From the NCBI RefSeq assembly GCF_017876795.1, contig NZ_JAGIOR010000002.1:620001-684000 (forward strand): a stretch of 64,000 bases of DNA, read 5' to 3'. Origin of the DNA: Rhizobium leguminosarum. Lineage in GTDB: Bacteria > Pseudomonadota > Alphaproteobacteria > Rhizobiales > Rhizobiaceae. The notes under the pieces are model-generated. The model saw only the letters and a list, made by a program, of their open reading frames with translations, was not told the origin of the DNA and did no database searches. This document shows positions 24,708 to 33,899 of the stretch, in pieces. A program made the translations under genes and the position numbers. Numbering within the stretch: the first letter of the stretch is position 1; each line of letters begins with the position of its first letter.

Positions 24708-25285
24708 GCCATCATCTCCTCAGCACGCCGCGTAATGCGATAGACCGCTGCGGGTGGAAGGTTGAGATAAGCTCGTCCCAGGCGTTTGGCCTCAAGACCG
24801 AGTTCCGCAAGTATGGACTTGTGCACCGGACAGGCAGCCCCATAGGTGAACAGGAAGAGCTCGCCGCCGGACCTTAAACAGGAGAAGGCGCCTTTCATGA
24901 TACTGGCGACCCTTTGATGCGACATGTTTAGCAGTCCCAGGCCGCAGATGATTGTGCCAACCGGAATGTCGGACAATGTCAGCCGGTTCAGTTGCTCTGC
25001 ATTCATTTCCAACAGCCGGGCGCGGGGAAACCGCGCTTCCAGACGCCTTGCGAACTCCGGACTGCACTCGATCAGAGTAAGGTTTTCTTCCCGGACGCCG
25101 CGTTCGATCAGGGCCCGCGTGAATGCGCCCGTTCCTGGTCCAAGTTCCAGAACCTTACCCGTCCGCGCCGTAATGTCCCTTGTTATCAATGACGCCAAGG
25201 CGCGGCCGGACGGTGCAATGGCCGCCACACTGCGCGGATTGCGAAACCATTCGCCAAGGAACAGAGAAATATCAGTGATACCCAT
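24704..25285 (-). CDS. SAM-dependent methyltransferase, phospholipid N-methyltransferase-like
   Basis: 193 residues. SAM motif I KVLELGPGTGAFTRALIERG (45-63), with LTLIECSPEFARRLEARFP and IPVGTIICGLGLLNMS in order; the N-terminal FLGEWFRNPRSVAAIAPSGRALA is typical of the rRNA-dimethyladenosine-like PmtA group that methylates phosphatidylethanolamine in rhizobia and relatives. Whether this is a true PmtA or a paralogue with another target cannot be told. Operon with DedA, divergent from a two-component system 266 bases away. Confidence 0.85.
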   Translation of the reverse strand: MGITDISLFLGEWFRNPRSVAAIAPSGRALASLITRDITARTGKVLELGPGTGAFTRALIERGVREENLTLIECSPEFARRLEARFPRARLLEMNAEQLNRLTLSDIPVGTIICGLGLLNMSHQRVASIMKGAFSCLRSGGELFLFTYGAACPVHKSILAELGLEAKRLGRAYLNLPPAAVYRITRRAEEMMA

Positions 25286-25551
25286 GCCGCGCTCCGTTCG
25301 TTTCGGAAGGAAATGGCAAGAAGATGCGTATTTTTAGGGTGTACATCATTGTTGATCCGGGTCACGGCATAGACTGAATGCGGAAAGCGTTTGCGCCTCA
25401 TACATAGCTAATGTCAGTTTTACATGTCGGCAGTCTGTCGCAGCCCGAGTTGGCCAGAATTTCGGAAAAACCGGACTTATGTTTCTCGTGCAAGGTTGCC
25501 GACATGGAGCGCCCGTAAGAAGATAAGCCGTTCCAACGAGGTAGGTTCGTC

Positions 25552-26226
25552 TTGAGAGTATTATTGGTTGAAGATGAGCCTGAGATGGCATCTGCGCTGC
25601 GTGACGCGCTTGCAGGTAGCGGCATGGTTCTCGATCATGCGACCAGTCTTGCCGACGCTGAGGTGATCACTGCGCCCGGCCTGCATGACGTGCTTATTCT
25701 CGACCGGCAACTCTCCGATGGCGAAGGACTGTCTCTGATTCCGAAGTTGCGCGCCAAAGGAAACCTTGTGCCAGTACTTGTCCTGACCGCCCGGGCGGAG
25801 CTAACCGACCGTGTCGAGGGCCTCGAGCAAGGCGCGGACGACTATCTGACCAAGCCCTTCGCATTAGAGGAGCTTGTGGCGCGGCTTCGAGCCCTCATGC
25901 GCCGACCGGCTACGATGCAGCGCGACATTGTGACGATCGGCCGGCTCTCTTATGACCACTTCAATCACGAGGCCAGGGTCGGCGACAACGCGATCGAGTT
26001 GACACGCCGAGAATTGCTCGTCCTCGAAGCACTGTTACGCCGCCTCGGCCGTATGGTGCCGCGGTCGTCGTTGATGGAAGCCGTCTTCGCAATCGATGAC
26101 GAGGTGCAGCCGAACGCACTCGACACCCAGGTTTCCCGCCTTCGCAGAAAACTTGCGGATGCGGACAGCGGTGTCATCGTCAACGGTGTCAGGGGAGTGG
26201 GCTATCTGTTGAGGGAGGAACCATGA
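25552..26226 (+). CDS. OmpR-family response regulator
   Basis: 224 residues from a TTG start (reads MRVLLVEDEPEMASAL) with GAGGTAGG upstream. Receiver domain with acidic pocket EDE, phosphoacceptor Asp51 (VLILDRQLSDGE), Thr in LTARAE, Lys in TKPFALEELVARLRALMRR; C-terminal winged helix with ELTRREL, LLEALLRRLGRMVPRSSLMEAVF and LDTQVSRLRRKL. Its stop overlaps the kinase start (ATGA). A DNA-binding activator or repressor, most simply of the divergent methyltransferase/DedA operon. Confidence 0.92.
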   Translation: MRVLLVEDEPEMASALRDALAGSGMVLDHATSLADAEVITAPGLHDVLILDRQLSDGEGLSLIPKLRAKGNLVPVLVLTARAELTDRVEGLEQGADDYLTKPFALEELVARLRALMRRPATMQRDIVTIGRLSYDHFNHEARVGDNAIELTRRELLVLEALLRRLGRMVPRSSLMEAVFAIDDEVQPNALDTQVSRLRRKLADADSGVIVNGVRGVGYLLREEP

Positions 26227-27608
26227 GCCTCGTCAGGCCCCGATCTCTGCGGTGGCGATTGGTCATGCATATCACAACCGCGCAGATCGTGATGCTGGTG
26301 GTGATCTTCGTGGGCATGTTCGCCACGCTCGCGTTCCTCTGGTACTTCGGATACATCAATCACGGGGTCAATGACAGGACGACACCCGAAGTGGTGCGCA
26401 ATGCGATTCGACGCCGCCCCGACGGAAAGCTGTTCATCTCCCCCACGCAGGAACTGGTCCAACTCAGATCGCAGATCCCCAATCTCTGGTTTCTGGTTCG
26501 AGATGCGAACGGACAGCAACTGACGGAAGGCAGCGTCCCAATGGAGGTCATCTCTGCGGTGCCGGCGTTGGATGTCATCACATATGCCGATCTGATCCAG
26601 AATTTCGAGAAGGACGCATTGCCGCTCGCGACAGTCCACTGGGAGGAAACACCTGCTGGGCGGGTTAAGATCATGTCGGGCGCGCAGGGACATGTCACCA
26701 TTGCCCAGATACTCGAGTCGAGCCAAGGTCTCCTGACGGTAATGACGATATTGATCCCCATCACCGCGGTTGCAACGTTCCTTGTGACGCCGTTCGTCGT
26801 CCGTCGCGCACTGAAAGGCCTCGACCACGCGGCCGAAGAGACGAAGAAGATCGATATCCATCGGAGCGGCACGAGATTGTCCGCCAGCGGCGTGCCGCTC
26901 GAGATTCTGCCCTTCGTCGATGCCGTCAACGAAGCGCTTACCAGGCTCGACAAGGGATATACGGGCCACAGGAGGTTTTTGACCGATGCGGCCCACGAGC
27001 TCCGCACTCCAATCGCTATCTTGACGACGCGCCTTTCCGGGCTTCCGTCAGGGCCGCTGAAGGTCCGCCTACTGGAGGATGCTGCCAGGCTGACCGCACT
27101 GACGGGCCAGCTTCTCGACTTGCAACGTCTGGAACAGCAGATGGTCGCGTTTACAGCTGTCGACCTGGTGGGCCTTGCCGAGCGCGTCGTCATCGACCTT
27201 GCGCCGCTGGCCTTCGGTGCCGGATACGAAATGCTCTTCGAGCCGGAGGGCGACAAAATATTGGTGTCCGGCGACGAGACGTCCATCGAGCGCGCGCTGA
27301 CAAACCTCGTCCAAAACGCCATTAACTACGGCGGCAGACAGGGAACGATCAGCGTCCGCGTCTCCGCAGCCGGATGGCTGGAGGTCTGTGACGAGGGCAA
27401 GGGAGTTCCAGAGCCGGAGCGAGAACAGATTTTCGAGGCCTTCCATCGCCGCCGGCACGATGGTCGTGGGGTTGGCCTCGGCCTCGATCTCGTCCAGAAG
27501 ATTATGCGCCTGCATGGGGGACGCGTCGAAGTCCGGCCCGGTACCGGTACAGGCGCCTGCTTCCGTCTGACCTTCCCGCTTATACCACCGGCCAGGCCGT
27601 TGCCGTAA
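26223..27608 (+). CDS. Sensor histidine kinase (QseC/PmrB-type layout)
   Basis: 461 residues. Two membrane helices (TAQIVMLVVIFVGMFATLAFLWYFG near 25, LTVMTILIPITAVATFLVTPFVV near 180) enclose a periplasmic sensor domain of about 130 residues. The cytoplasmic part has HAMP-like sequence, HisKA with AAHELRTPIAIL (His about 258) and HATPase with N box LTNLVQNAINYGG, G1 VCDEGKGVP, and G2 GVGLGLDLVQKIMRLHGG. Partner of the overlapping response regulator. The signal is unknown; envelope lipids or cationic stress are plausible from the divergent genes. Confidence 0.92.
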   Translation: MSLVRPRSLRWRLVMHITTAQIVMLVVIFVGMFATLAFLWYFGYINHGVNDRTTPEVVRNAIRRRPDGKLFISPTQELVQLRSQIPNLWFLVRDANGQQLTEGSVPMEVISAVPALDVITYADLIQNFEKDALPLATVHWEETPAGRVKIMSGAQGHVTIAQILESSQGLLTVMTILIPITAVATFLVTPFVVRRALKGLDHAAEETKKIDIHRSGTRLSASGVPLEILPFVDAVNEALTRLDKGYTGHRRFLTDAAHELRTPIAILTTRLSGLPSGPLKVRLLEDAARLTALTGQLLDLQRLEQQMVAFTAVDLVGLAERVVIDLAPLAFGAGYEMLFEPEGDKILVSGDETSIERALTNLVQNAINYGGRQGTISVRVSAAGWLEVCDEGKGVPEPEREQIFEAFHRRRHDGRGVGLGLDLVQKIMRLHGGRVEVRPGTGTGACFRLTFPLIPPARPLP

Positions 27609-27645
27609 CCTGATCTCAAAGGCGAGAATCCACAGCTGTCGCCAG

Positions 27646-28389
27646 CTATGCTCTTCCGTACATCCGGCTCGCACGCAGCAAGCGTTGCGAATAGGGATGT
27701 TCGACCGCGCCTCTTCGCAATGCCTCGATATCGACCTGTTCGACGATCTCGCCCGCTTCCATGATGGCGACGCGGCTGCACATGTGGGAGACGACGGCGA
27801 GATCGTGGCTGACGAGCAGATAGGTAAGGCCGCGCTCGGCGCGCAGATCCTGCAGCAGGTTGAGGATTTCGGCCTGGACCGACACATCGAGCGCCGATAT
27901 CGGTTCATCGAGAAGCAGAACATCAGGGTTCAGCATGAGGGCGCGGGCGATCGCCACGCGCTGGCGCTGCCCGCCGGAAAGCTGATGTGGAAATCTATAG
28001 CTCAGCGCCGGATCGAGGCCGACCGATCTCAGCACCGCGTTCACATCGACGGAGTTGGTATCCAGTTCCTGGTTGCGAAGCGGCTCCTTCAGCTGCGAGC
28101 GGATAGTCTTGCGCGGATGGAGCGATCCATAGGGGTCCTGGAACACCATCTGCACCCGGCGGTAGAACGGCCGGCTGCGCTGCCGGTCCAGCGTCTCGCC
28201 ATGGAGTTCGATGCGACCGTCATAATTGGCGTTGAGGCCGGACAAAGCTCTAAGAACCGTCGACTTTCCGCAACCGGACTCGCCGACCAGGCCGAACGCC
28301 GTACCCTTCTCGACGGTGAGGTTTACATCTCTGACAACCGGCCGCTGGCCGTGTCCGAAACGGATGGTGAGATTGTCTATTCTGATCAC
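27646..28389 (-). CDS. Oligopeptide-type ABC transporter ATPase (OppF/DppF-like)
   Basis: 247 residues with Walker A GESGCGKST, Q-loop MVFQDPYGSLHPRKTI, signature LSGGQRQRVAIARAL, Walker B VLLLDEPISALDVS and switch His in LVSHDLAVV. Last gene of a nine-gene minus-strand operon; overlaps the preceding ATPase gene by four bases. It is slightly shorter than typical OppF, lacking a long C-terminal extension with a Cys cluster. Its 3' end is duplicated at 23918-24027. Confidence 0.93.
   Translation of the reverse strand: MIRIDNLTIRFGHGQRPVVRDVNLTVEKGTAFGLVGESGCGKSTVLRALSGLNANYDGRIELHGETLDRQRSRPFYRRVQMVFQDPYGSLHPRKTIRSQLKEPLRNQELDTNSVDVNAVLRSVGLDPALSYRFPHQLSGGQRQRVAIARALMLNPDVLLLDEPISALDVSVQAEILNLLQDLRAERGLTYLLVSHDLAVVSHMCSRVAIMEAGEIVEQVDIEALRRGAVEHPYSQRLLRASRMYGRA
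27653..27758. repeat. Direct repeat, right copy (within ATPase gene)
   Basis: Matches 23925-24027 in the same orientation with a three-base length difference. This copy is the native 3' end of the intact ATPase gene. Confidence 0.85.
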
Positions 28390-29243
28390 CGCGGCGGCTC
28401 CAGTGCGAGGTCGTCAAGCCAGGCGGGATCCCGCTTCAGGATCGGCAGCCGGGAAGGGGGATTGTCGATCGTCGGCAGGGATGCCAGCAACCCCTGGGTA
28501 TAGGGATGTCTGGCCTTGTCGAGATCGCGCGCCTCGAGCACCTCCACGACGCGGCCGGCATACATGATGAGGACGCGGTCGCAGAAATTCCTGATGAGAT
28601 TGAGATCGTGACTGATGAAGATCAGGCCGAGATTGCGGCGTGCGACGAGTTCGTCGAGCAGGGCCAGGATTTCAAGCCTGACCGTCACGTCGAGCGCCGA
28701 TGTCGGCTCGTCGGCGATCAGCACTTCGGGCTCGGCAATCAGCATCATGGCGATCATCACACGCTGGCCCATACCGCCCGATATCTCGTGCGGATAGAGG
28801 CGGGCGACACGCTTGGCATCGCGGATCTGGACGGCTTCGAGCATGTCGAGTGCTTGGGCGTGGGTTTTTGCCTTGCTGACCTTTGGATGATGGAAGCTGT
28901 AGGTTTCGGCGATCTGTTCGCCGATCCGCATGACCGGATTGAGCGAATATTTCGGGTCCTGCAGGATCAGGCCGATCCGCCGCCCCCTGATCGTCATCAT
29001 CCTCCGCTCGTCTGCCTTGAGGAGGTCGACGTCGCGAAAAGCCATCCGCTCGGCTCGGACGATCGCGGTCGGCGGCAGCAGCTTCATGATCGCCCGGCCG
29101 ACGGTCGATTTTCCCGATCCGGACTCGCCGACGATGCCGAGTTTTTCCTGCCCGAGTGCAAAACTGACGCCCCGCACCGCGCGCATGTGCCCGCCGCCAT
29201 AGGCGATTTCGAGGTTACGAATATCGATCAGGGGCTCTGTCAT
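28386..29243 (-). CDS. Oligopeptide-type ABC transporter ATPase (OppD/DppD-like)
   Basis: 285 residues with Walker [11 protein letters not shown]-loop [14 protein letters not shown], signature [15 protein letters not shown], Walker [15 protein letters not shown], and the C-terminal [23 protein letters not shown] typical of OppD/DppD. Overlaps both neighbours by four bases, indicating translational coupling. Partner of the OppF-like ATPase in powering the two permeases upstream. Confidence 0.93.
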   Translation of the reverse strand: MTEPLIDIRNLEIAYGGGHMRAVRGVSFALGQEKLGIVGESGSGKSTVGRAIMKLLPPTAIVRAERMAFRDVDLLKADERRMMTIRGRRIGLILQDPKYSLNPVMRIGEQIAETYSFHHPKVSKAKTHAQALDMLEAVQIRDAKRVARLYPHEISGGMGQRVMIAMMLIAEPEVLIADEPTSALDVTVRLEILALLDELVARRNLGLIFISHDLNLIRNFCDRVLIMYAGRVVEVLEARDLDKARHPYTQGLLASLPTIDNPPSRLPILKRDPAWLDDLALEPPR

Positions 29244-30175
29244 TCCGAACCTCTTGGATCAAGAACATCGCGAAGCGCATCGCCGACGAGGTTAAAGGCG
29301 AGGCTGACGAGCGCAATGGCAATGCCGGGCGCGGCGATCACCCACGGGCTATCGAGCATGAATTCACGGCCGCTGGCGGCCATCGAGCCCCATTCCGGCC
29401 AGGGCGGCTGCGCACCGAGGCCGAGAAAGCCGAGACCGGCGGCAGTGATGATGATGCCGGCCATGTTGAGGGTGACACGGACGATCACCGAGGGGATGCA
29501 CATCGGCAGGATGTGGCGGATGATGATCGCAAGTGATGTCGCGCCCTGCAGCCGCACGGCGGCAATATAATCCGCCTTGCGAAGGCTGAGCGTCTCGGCG
29601 CGTGCCAGGCGGGCGATCGGCGGCCAGGCCGTCAGCGAGATCGCGATGATCGCGTTGGTGATGCCGGGGCCGAGCGCTGCGGCAAAACCCAGCGCCAGCA
29701 CCAACCCAGGGAAAGACAGGAAAATATCGGTAATGCGCATGAGGATTTCATCGACGATGCCGCTGAAATAGCTTGAGACGGTGCCGATCAGCAGGCCGAG
29801 CGGTGCAACGATGATCGTCACCAGCATGATGATGTAGAGGGTTGTGCGGGCGCCGTAGATCACCCGAGCAAAGACGTCGCGGCCGAAATTGTCGGTACCG
29901 AGAAGATGAGCTGCCGAGGGCGGCGCCAGCCGCCCGGCCATATCCTGCACGATCGGATCGTAGCTTGTCAGCAGAGGGGCTGCCGTCGCCACCACACTCA
30001 AGAGCACGACGATGAAGAGGCCTGCCAGGCCAAGCGGGTGCAGGCTGAACTTAAGCCAGCCCTGATGGATCTGCTGCGTCGACGACTGAAACCAGCCCTG
30101 AGGCTCCGGCGCCAGCAGCCACTTGCGAAAGCCGCCGGCATTGGCGCTGTTTGCGTTTTCGGTGGAGATCGTCAT
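29240..30175 (-). CDS. Oligopeptide-type ABC permease (OppC/DppC-like)
   Basis: 311 residues from ATG (MTISTENANS); an in-frame TTG gives eight more residues. Hydrophobic N-terminal helix (LAGLFIVVLLSVVATAAPLL), the DppC LLGTDNFGRDVFARVIYGARTTL segment, and the ATPase-contacting EAA loop (ADYIAAVRLQGATSLAIIIRHILP). Five to six membrane helices. Overlaps the upstream permease gene slightly. Forms the inner-membrane channel with the OppB-like subunit. Confidence 0.92.
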   Translation of the reverse strand: MTISTENANSANAGGFRKWLLAPEPQGWFQSSTQQIHQGWLKFSLHPLGLAGLFIVVLLSVVATAAPLLTSYDPIVQDMAGRLAPPSAAHLLGTDNFGRDVFARVIYGARTTLYIIMLVTIIVAPLGLLIGTVSSYFSGIVDEILMRITDIFLSFPGLVLALGFAAALGPGITNAIIAISLTAWPPIARLARAETLSLRKADYIAAVRLQGATSLAIIIRHILPMCIPSVIVRVTLNMAGIIITAAGLGFLGLGAQPPWPEWGSMAASGREFMLDSPWVIAAPGIAIALVSLAFNLVGDALRDVLDPRGSE

Positions 30176-30179
30176 GGCG

Positions 30180-31277
30180 TCACCGTGTTCTCGGATCAAG
30201 AATGCGATAGAGGAAGTCCGACAGGATATTGATGGTCAGGAAGACGGCGCCGATCGTCAGCACCGAACCCATCACGACGTTCATGTCGTTCATCTGCAGC
30301 CCGCGGGTGAGATATTGGCCGAGCCCGGGCCAGCCGAAGACCGTCTCGATCAGCACCGCGCCCTCGAGCAGCCCGCCGAAGGTCAGCGCCAGGATCGTCA
30401 GGAGCTGCACGCGAATGTTCCTGAACGCATGGCGCCAGACGACCTTGCGGGTGCCGAGCCCCTTTGCCCGCGCAGTGATGATATATTCCTGGCTGAGCTG
30501 CTCCAGCATGAAGCTTCGTGACATGCGGCTGATATAGGCGACGGAATAATAGCCGAGGATTGACGCCGGCAGGATGATGTGGCCGACCGCATTCTGAAAC
30601 ACTTCCCATTGCTGCTGGATTGCCGCGTCGATCAGGAGAAAGCCGGTCATCGGCGTGACGAGGCCCTCGTAGAAGACGTCGATCCGGCCCGATGCGCCGA
30701 CCAGCTTGAGCTTGGCGTAGAAGACAAAGAGCGCCATCAGCCCGGTCCAGAAAATCGGGATGGAGTGGCCGGCGAGGGCGATGATCCGGGCAATGTGATC
30801 GATGATCGTTCCGCGTCTGACGGCAGCCGTGACGCCCAAGGGAATGCCGATAATGGCGCCGATGATCATGGCGATGATCGCAAGCTCGATCGTCGCGGGA
30901 AAGATCATCATGAGATCGGTGAGGATCGGCTGGCCGGTCGTCGCCGACGTGCCGAGGTCGCCTGTGGCGATCTTCCCGACATAAGATAGGAACTGCATCC
31001 AGATCGGTTGCCCAAGCCCCAACTCGTTATAGACCCGATCATAAACCTCCTTGCTGACTTCCGGCCCGGTGATTGATAGTACCGGGTCGGCGGGAAGCAG
31101 GCGACCCATCGAAAAGGTCAGGAAGAGCAGGCCGAGCAGCGTGGTGACAACAGCCACCACGCGCCCCGTCAGACGTCGAAGCAGGCTCGTCAAGGGGTGC
31201 GGGGCCGCATCGGCAAACCCGCCCGCCTGAGAATGACGGCTGCTCTCCTGCTTCGATGTCAGATCGGCGCTCGCCAC
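30180..31277 (-). CDS. Oligopeptide-type ABC permease (OppB/DppB-like)
   Basis: 365 residues. The first helix (VVAVVTTLLGLLFLTFSMGRLLPADPV) carries the family opening, preceded by an N-terminal extension of about 35 hydrophilic residues. EAA loop segment QEYIITARAKGLGTRKVVWRHAFRNIRVQLLT and terminal VFGWPGLGQYLTRGLQMNDMNVVMGSVL are characteristic. It starts five bases after the binding-protein gene ends. Confidence 0.92.
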   Translation of the reverse strand: MASADLTSKQESSRHSQAGGFADAAPHPLTSLLRRLTGRVVAVVTTLLGLLFLTFSMGRLLPADPVLSITGPEVSKEVYDRVYNELGLGQPIWMQFLSYVGKIATGDLGTSATTGQPILTDLMMIFPATIELAIIAMIIGAIIGIPLGVTAAVRRGTIIDHIARIIALAGHSIPIFWTGLMALFVFYAKLKLVGASGRIDVFYEGLVTPMTGFLLIDAAIQQQWEVFQNAVGHIILPASILGYYSVAYISRMSRSFMLEQLSQEYIITARAKGLGTRKVVWRHAFRNIRVQLLTILALTFGGLLEGAVLIETVFGWPGLGQYLTRGLQMNDMNVVMGSVLTIGAVFLTINILSDFLYRILDPRTR

Positions 31278-31282
31278 GCGCT

Positions 31283-32869
31283 CTACTCCTTGGTCACGTC
31301 ATGCCAGCGCGTCGACCAGGTCGTATGCCCGTGATAGCCTTTGACGTTGGCGCGCATGACATAGGGGTCGGTTCGCTGGAAGAAGATGACGAGCGGGGCG
31401 GCCATGTCGGCGTAAATGCCATCCATCTTCTTGAAGATATCGGTGCGCTTGGCCGTATCGCGCTCCTTCATCGATTGATCGATGAGCGAATTGAGGTCGT
31501 CCATCTTCATGCCTGTGCGCCAGAGATAATAGCTGCCGAGCCGCGCCTCGTCGCTATTGTCGGGGTTGAAGGCATATTGTGTGGCGACGGCGAAGGGATC
31601 GGGAAGGCGGGCGCCGGAATTGCCGAGCAGCACTTCGAATTTGCGCTCGCGGAAGGCGGGCGTGAACTCGCCGGGCACGAGATCGAGATCGAGCCCTGCG
31701 GCCCGGGCGCTTGCCTGCAGTGCTTCGGCGAAGGGCAAGGTCGCGGCCCCCGACGGATTGAGCACCTTCTTCAAGCCGTTGGGATATCCGGCCTCCGCCA
31801 GCAGCTGCTTGGCTTTGGCGGGATCGTAATCATAGCGGACGTCAGCCTGCTCGGGAGCGCCGATCATGCCGCGCGGGATCATCGACTGCCAGGGAAAGCC
31901 CGTATACCGCATGATGTTGCCGGAGATCGCCTTCCAGTCGAAGGCGTGCTGGAAGGCCTCGCGGACCTTCGGCTTTTGCAGGTCCGGGTCTTTCTGGTTG
32001 AGGGCGATGTAATAAAAACCGAGACCCGGGACGTTCTCGATCACCATATCCTTCTTGGTGGCGAGCGCATCGAGATCGCCGCTTGCCACATACTGGCCGA
32101 CATCGACGTCGCCCGCTTCGAGCTGCAGCCGGAGATTGCCGGATTCCGGGATGTGGCGGGCGACGACGCGGGCCATGGCCGGCTTGCCGCCCCAATATTT
32201 CGGTTGTGCATTAAAGATCGCCACGTCGTTCGGCCGCCATTGCGCCAGGCTGAACGGCCCGCTGCCGGCGGAATTGGCCGAAAGCCAGGCGCCGCCGAAA
32301 TCGGCGTTCGCCTCATGCGACAGCACCGTCTTCTTGTCGACGATGCCGATCGACGAGCCGGCCAGCGAATAGAGCACCAGATCGGTATTCACGGTCTGCG
32401 GCAGTTCGATCTCCAGCGTATGCTCGTCCTTGGCCCGAACGAGCTTTTCGACATTGTCTGGTGTGAAGCCCCAGAGCGCGACGTCGGTGGAGCCGACCTG
32501 GCCCATCTTGATGACGCGCTGGATCGACCAGGCCGCATCCTCGGCAGTCACCTTGTTGCCGCTCTGGAAAACGGCGTCGTCGCGCAAGGTGAGCGTGATG
32601 ATCTTGCCGTCTGGCGAGACGCTCCATTGCGTCGCAAGCATCGGCTTCAGCGTCTTGAGGTCATCCGACGATAGCTGCACGAGGTTGTCGTAAAGATTGG
32701 AAATCAGTTCGGAAACCGTGCGCGCGTTATTCTGGGCCGGATCGAGCGTCCGGATACCGGTGAGATTGGTGCCGATCACCAGCATATTGGGCGGCGATGC
32801 CGCGAAGGCAGGCTGCGTCGTTACTAGGGCACCGGTAATTGCGATCGTTGTCAGTAGCTGTTTCAGCAT
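31283..32869 (-). CDS. ABC transporter substrate-binding protein, family 5
   Basis: 528 residues from the ATG after GGGAGG; an upstream ATG at 32884 lacks this spacing. Signal peptide LLTTIAITGALVTTQPAFA. SBP_bac_5 features include LRTLDPAQNNARTV-type opening, LATQWSVSPDGKIITLTLRDDAVFQSGNKVTAEDAAWSI and the LAEAGYPNGLKKV segment. It lies between the sugar-acid enzyme genes and the matching permeases, so despite the 'peptide' family the ligand is probably a sugar acid or its oligomer. Confidence 0.92.
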   Translation of the reverse strand: MLKQLLTTIAITGALVTTQPAFAASPPNMLVIGTNLTGIRTLDPAQNNARTVSELISNLYDNLVQLSSDDLKTLKPMLATQWSVSPDGKIITLTLRDDAVFQSGNKVTAEDAAWSIQRVIKMGQVGSTDVALWGFTPDNVEKLVRAKDEHTLEIELPQTVNTDLVLYSLAGSSIGIVDKKTVLSHEANADFGGAWLSANSAGSGPFSLAQWRPNDVAIFNAQPKYWGGKPAMARVVARHIPESGNLRLQLEAGDVDVGQYVASGDLDALATKKDMVIENVPGLGFYYIALNQKDPDLQKPKVREAFQHAFDWKAISGNIMRYTGFPWQSMIPRGMIGAPEQADVRYDYDPAKAKQLLAEAGYPNGLKKVLNPSGAATLPFAEALQASARAAGLDLDLVPGEFTPAFRERKFEVLLGNSGARLPDPFAVATQYAFNPDNSDEARLGSYYLWRTGMKMDDLNSLIDQSMKERDTAKRTDIFKKMDGIYADMAAPLVIFFQRTDPYVMRANVKGYHGHTTWSTRWHDVTKE

Positions 32870-32911
32870 CTCTAGACCTCCCAATCCTGTTGTTTGCGGA
32901 AATAGTCGAAT

Positions 32912-33865
32912 TCAGCCGGCCGCCTTGGCAGATTGCTGCCGGTCCGGATCAATTTGAATGGTGCCGTCGGCCTCCCAGCCTCGAAGCAACCGATGAAGTT
33001 CCTCGCGATCATTTTGGTCGAGCAGCGGCAATCCCGGCACGCGCACGGGACCGACATCGAGGCCGGAATAGGTGACGGCTTCTTTGACGACCGTCACGTT
33101 CGCACCGTTGCGGAATTTGGTCCGCATCCGCTCGAATGGTTCGAGCCGGTCGACGATCGCCCGTGCCGCGGCGAAATCGCCTTGTTCGAGCGCGGCATGG
33201 ACGGCAAGCGAAAGCTGCGGCGCAACGTTGACGAGGCCTGAGGTGAAGCCGCGCGCGCCGGCCGCGGTAAATGTCGGGGCCCAGCTTTCCGCCAGACCGC
33301 AGACGAACAGCGCCCCGGCCGGATCGGCTGCGGGGATCGCTCTCGACAGCAGCATCAGATCCGTCGTCGCAAACTTGATGCCGGCAATATTGCCGTGGTT
33401 GGCGAGACGGACGATATCGTCGACACCGAAACCCTCGGCTCTGACATAGGCGATGAGCGGCAGGGTGGAAGCATCCGCAAGATTGCAGAAATAGCCGATC
33501 TGGGCCGATGGTGCTGCGAAAGGATCGACGGGTTGATGCGACATGACGGCGGAGGCGCCGATCGAAGCCGCATCCCTCGCCATGTCGATCGCCTCGCGCA
33601 GCGAGCGGCCGATGGCCGCAGTCACCGGCGCCCGGCCGCTAACGCCTGAAACCGCTGCCTCGTGGACGATCCGGATCTCTTGCGGGGTCAGGGCGTAAAA
33701 CTCGCCGGTATTGCCGGCAGCGACGATGTTGTGAATGCCCGCTGCCGCCACTCGCGCATAGACCTTGGCCGTGATCGCAGGTTCGACTTCGCCTTTGCCG
33801 TCATAGGCCGTGACGGGAACGCCCGACACGCCGGTAAGCGCCTTGCGCATGATCGCGATGCTCAT
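32912..33865 (-). CDS. DHDPS/NAL-family aldolase or dehydratase (5-keto-4-deoxyglucarate dehydratase candidate)
   Basis: 317-residue TIM-barrel enzyme of the dihydrodipicolinate synthase superfamily. It keeps the carboxylate-binding GNTGE (51-55), Tyr140 and Schiff-base Lys164 (GIKFATTD). Together with adjacent uronate dehydrogenase and lactonase genes it fits the step that removes water and CO2 from 5-keto-4-deoxyglucarate to give 2-ketoglutarate semialdehyde, as in Agrobacterium KdgD. Other family reactions (KDG aldolase, hydroxyproline-pathway HPC deaminase) remain possible. Confidence 0.85.
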   Translation of the reverse strand: MSIAIMRKALTGVSGVPVTAYDGKGEVEPAITAKVYARVAAAGIHNIVAAGNTGEFYALTPQEIRIVHEAAVSGVSGRAPVTAAIGRSLREAIDMARDAASIGASAVMSHQPVDPFAAPSAQIGYFCNLADASTLPLIAYVRAEGFGVDDIVRLANHGNIAGIKFATTDLMLLSRAIPAADPAGALFVCGLAESWAPTFTAAGARGFTSGLVNVAPQLSLAVHAALEQGDFAAARAIVDRLEPFERMRTKFRNGANVTVVKEAVTYSGLDVGPVRVPGLPLLDQNDREELHRLLRGWEADGTIQIDPDRQQSAKAAG

Positions 33866-33899
33866 TTTTCTTCCCCGTTAGTTTCCATCCAGATGATCG

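Noticed and set aside
31256..32674. 472-codon open frame on the plus strand
   Set aside because: Antisense to the family 5 binding protein gene; residue pattern is low-complexity and no motif is present.
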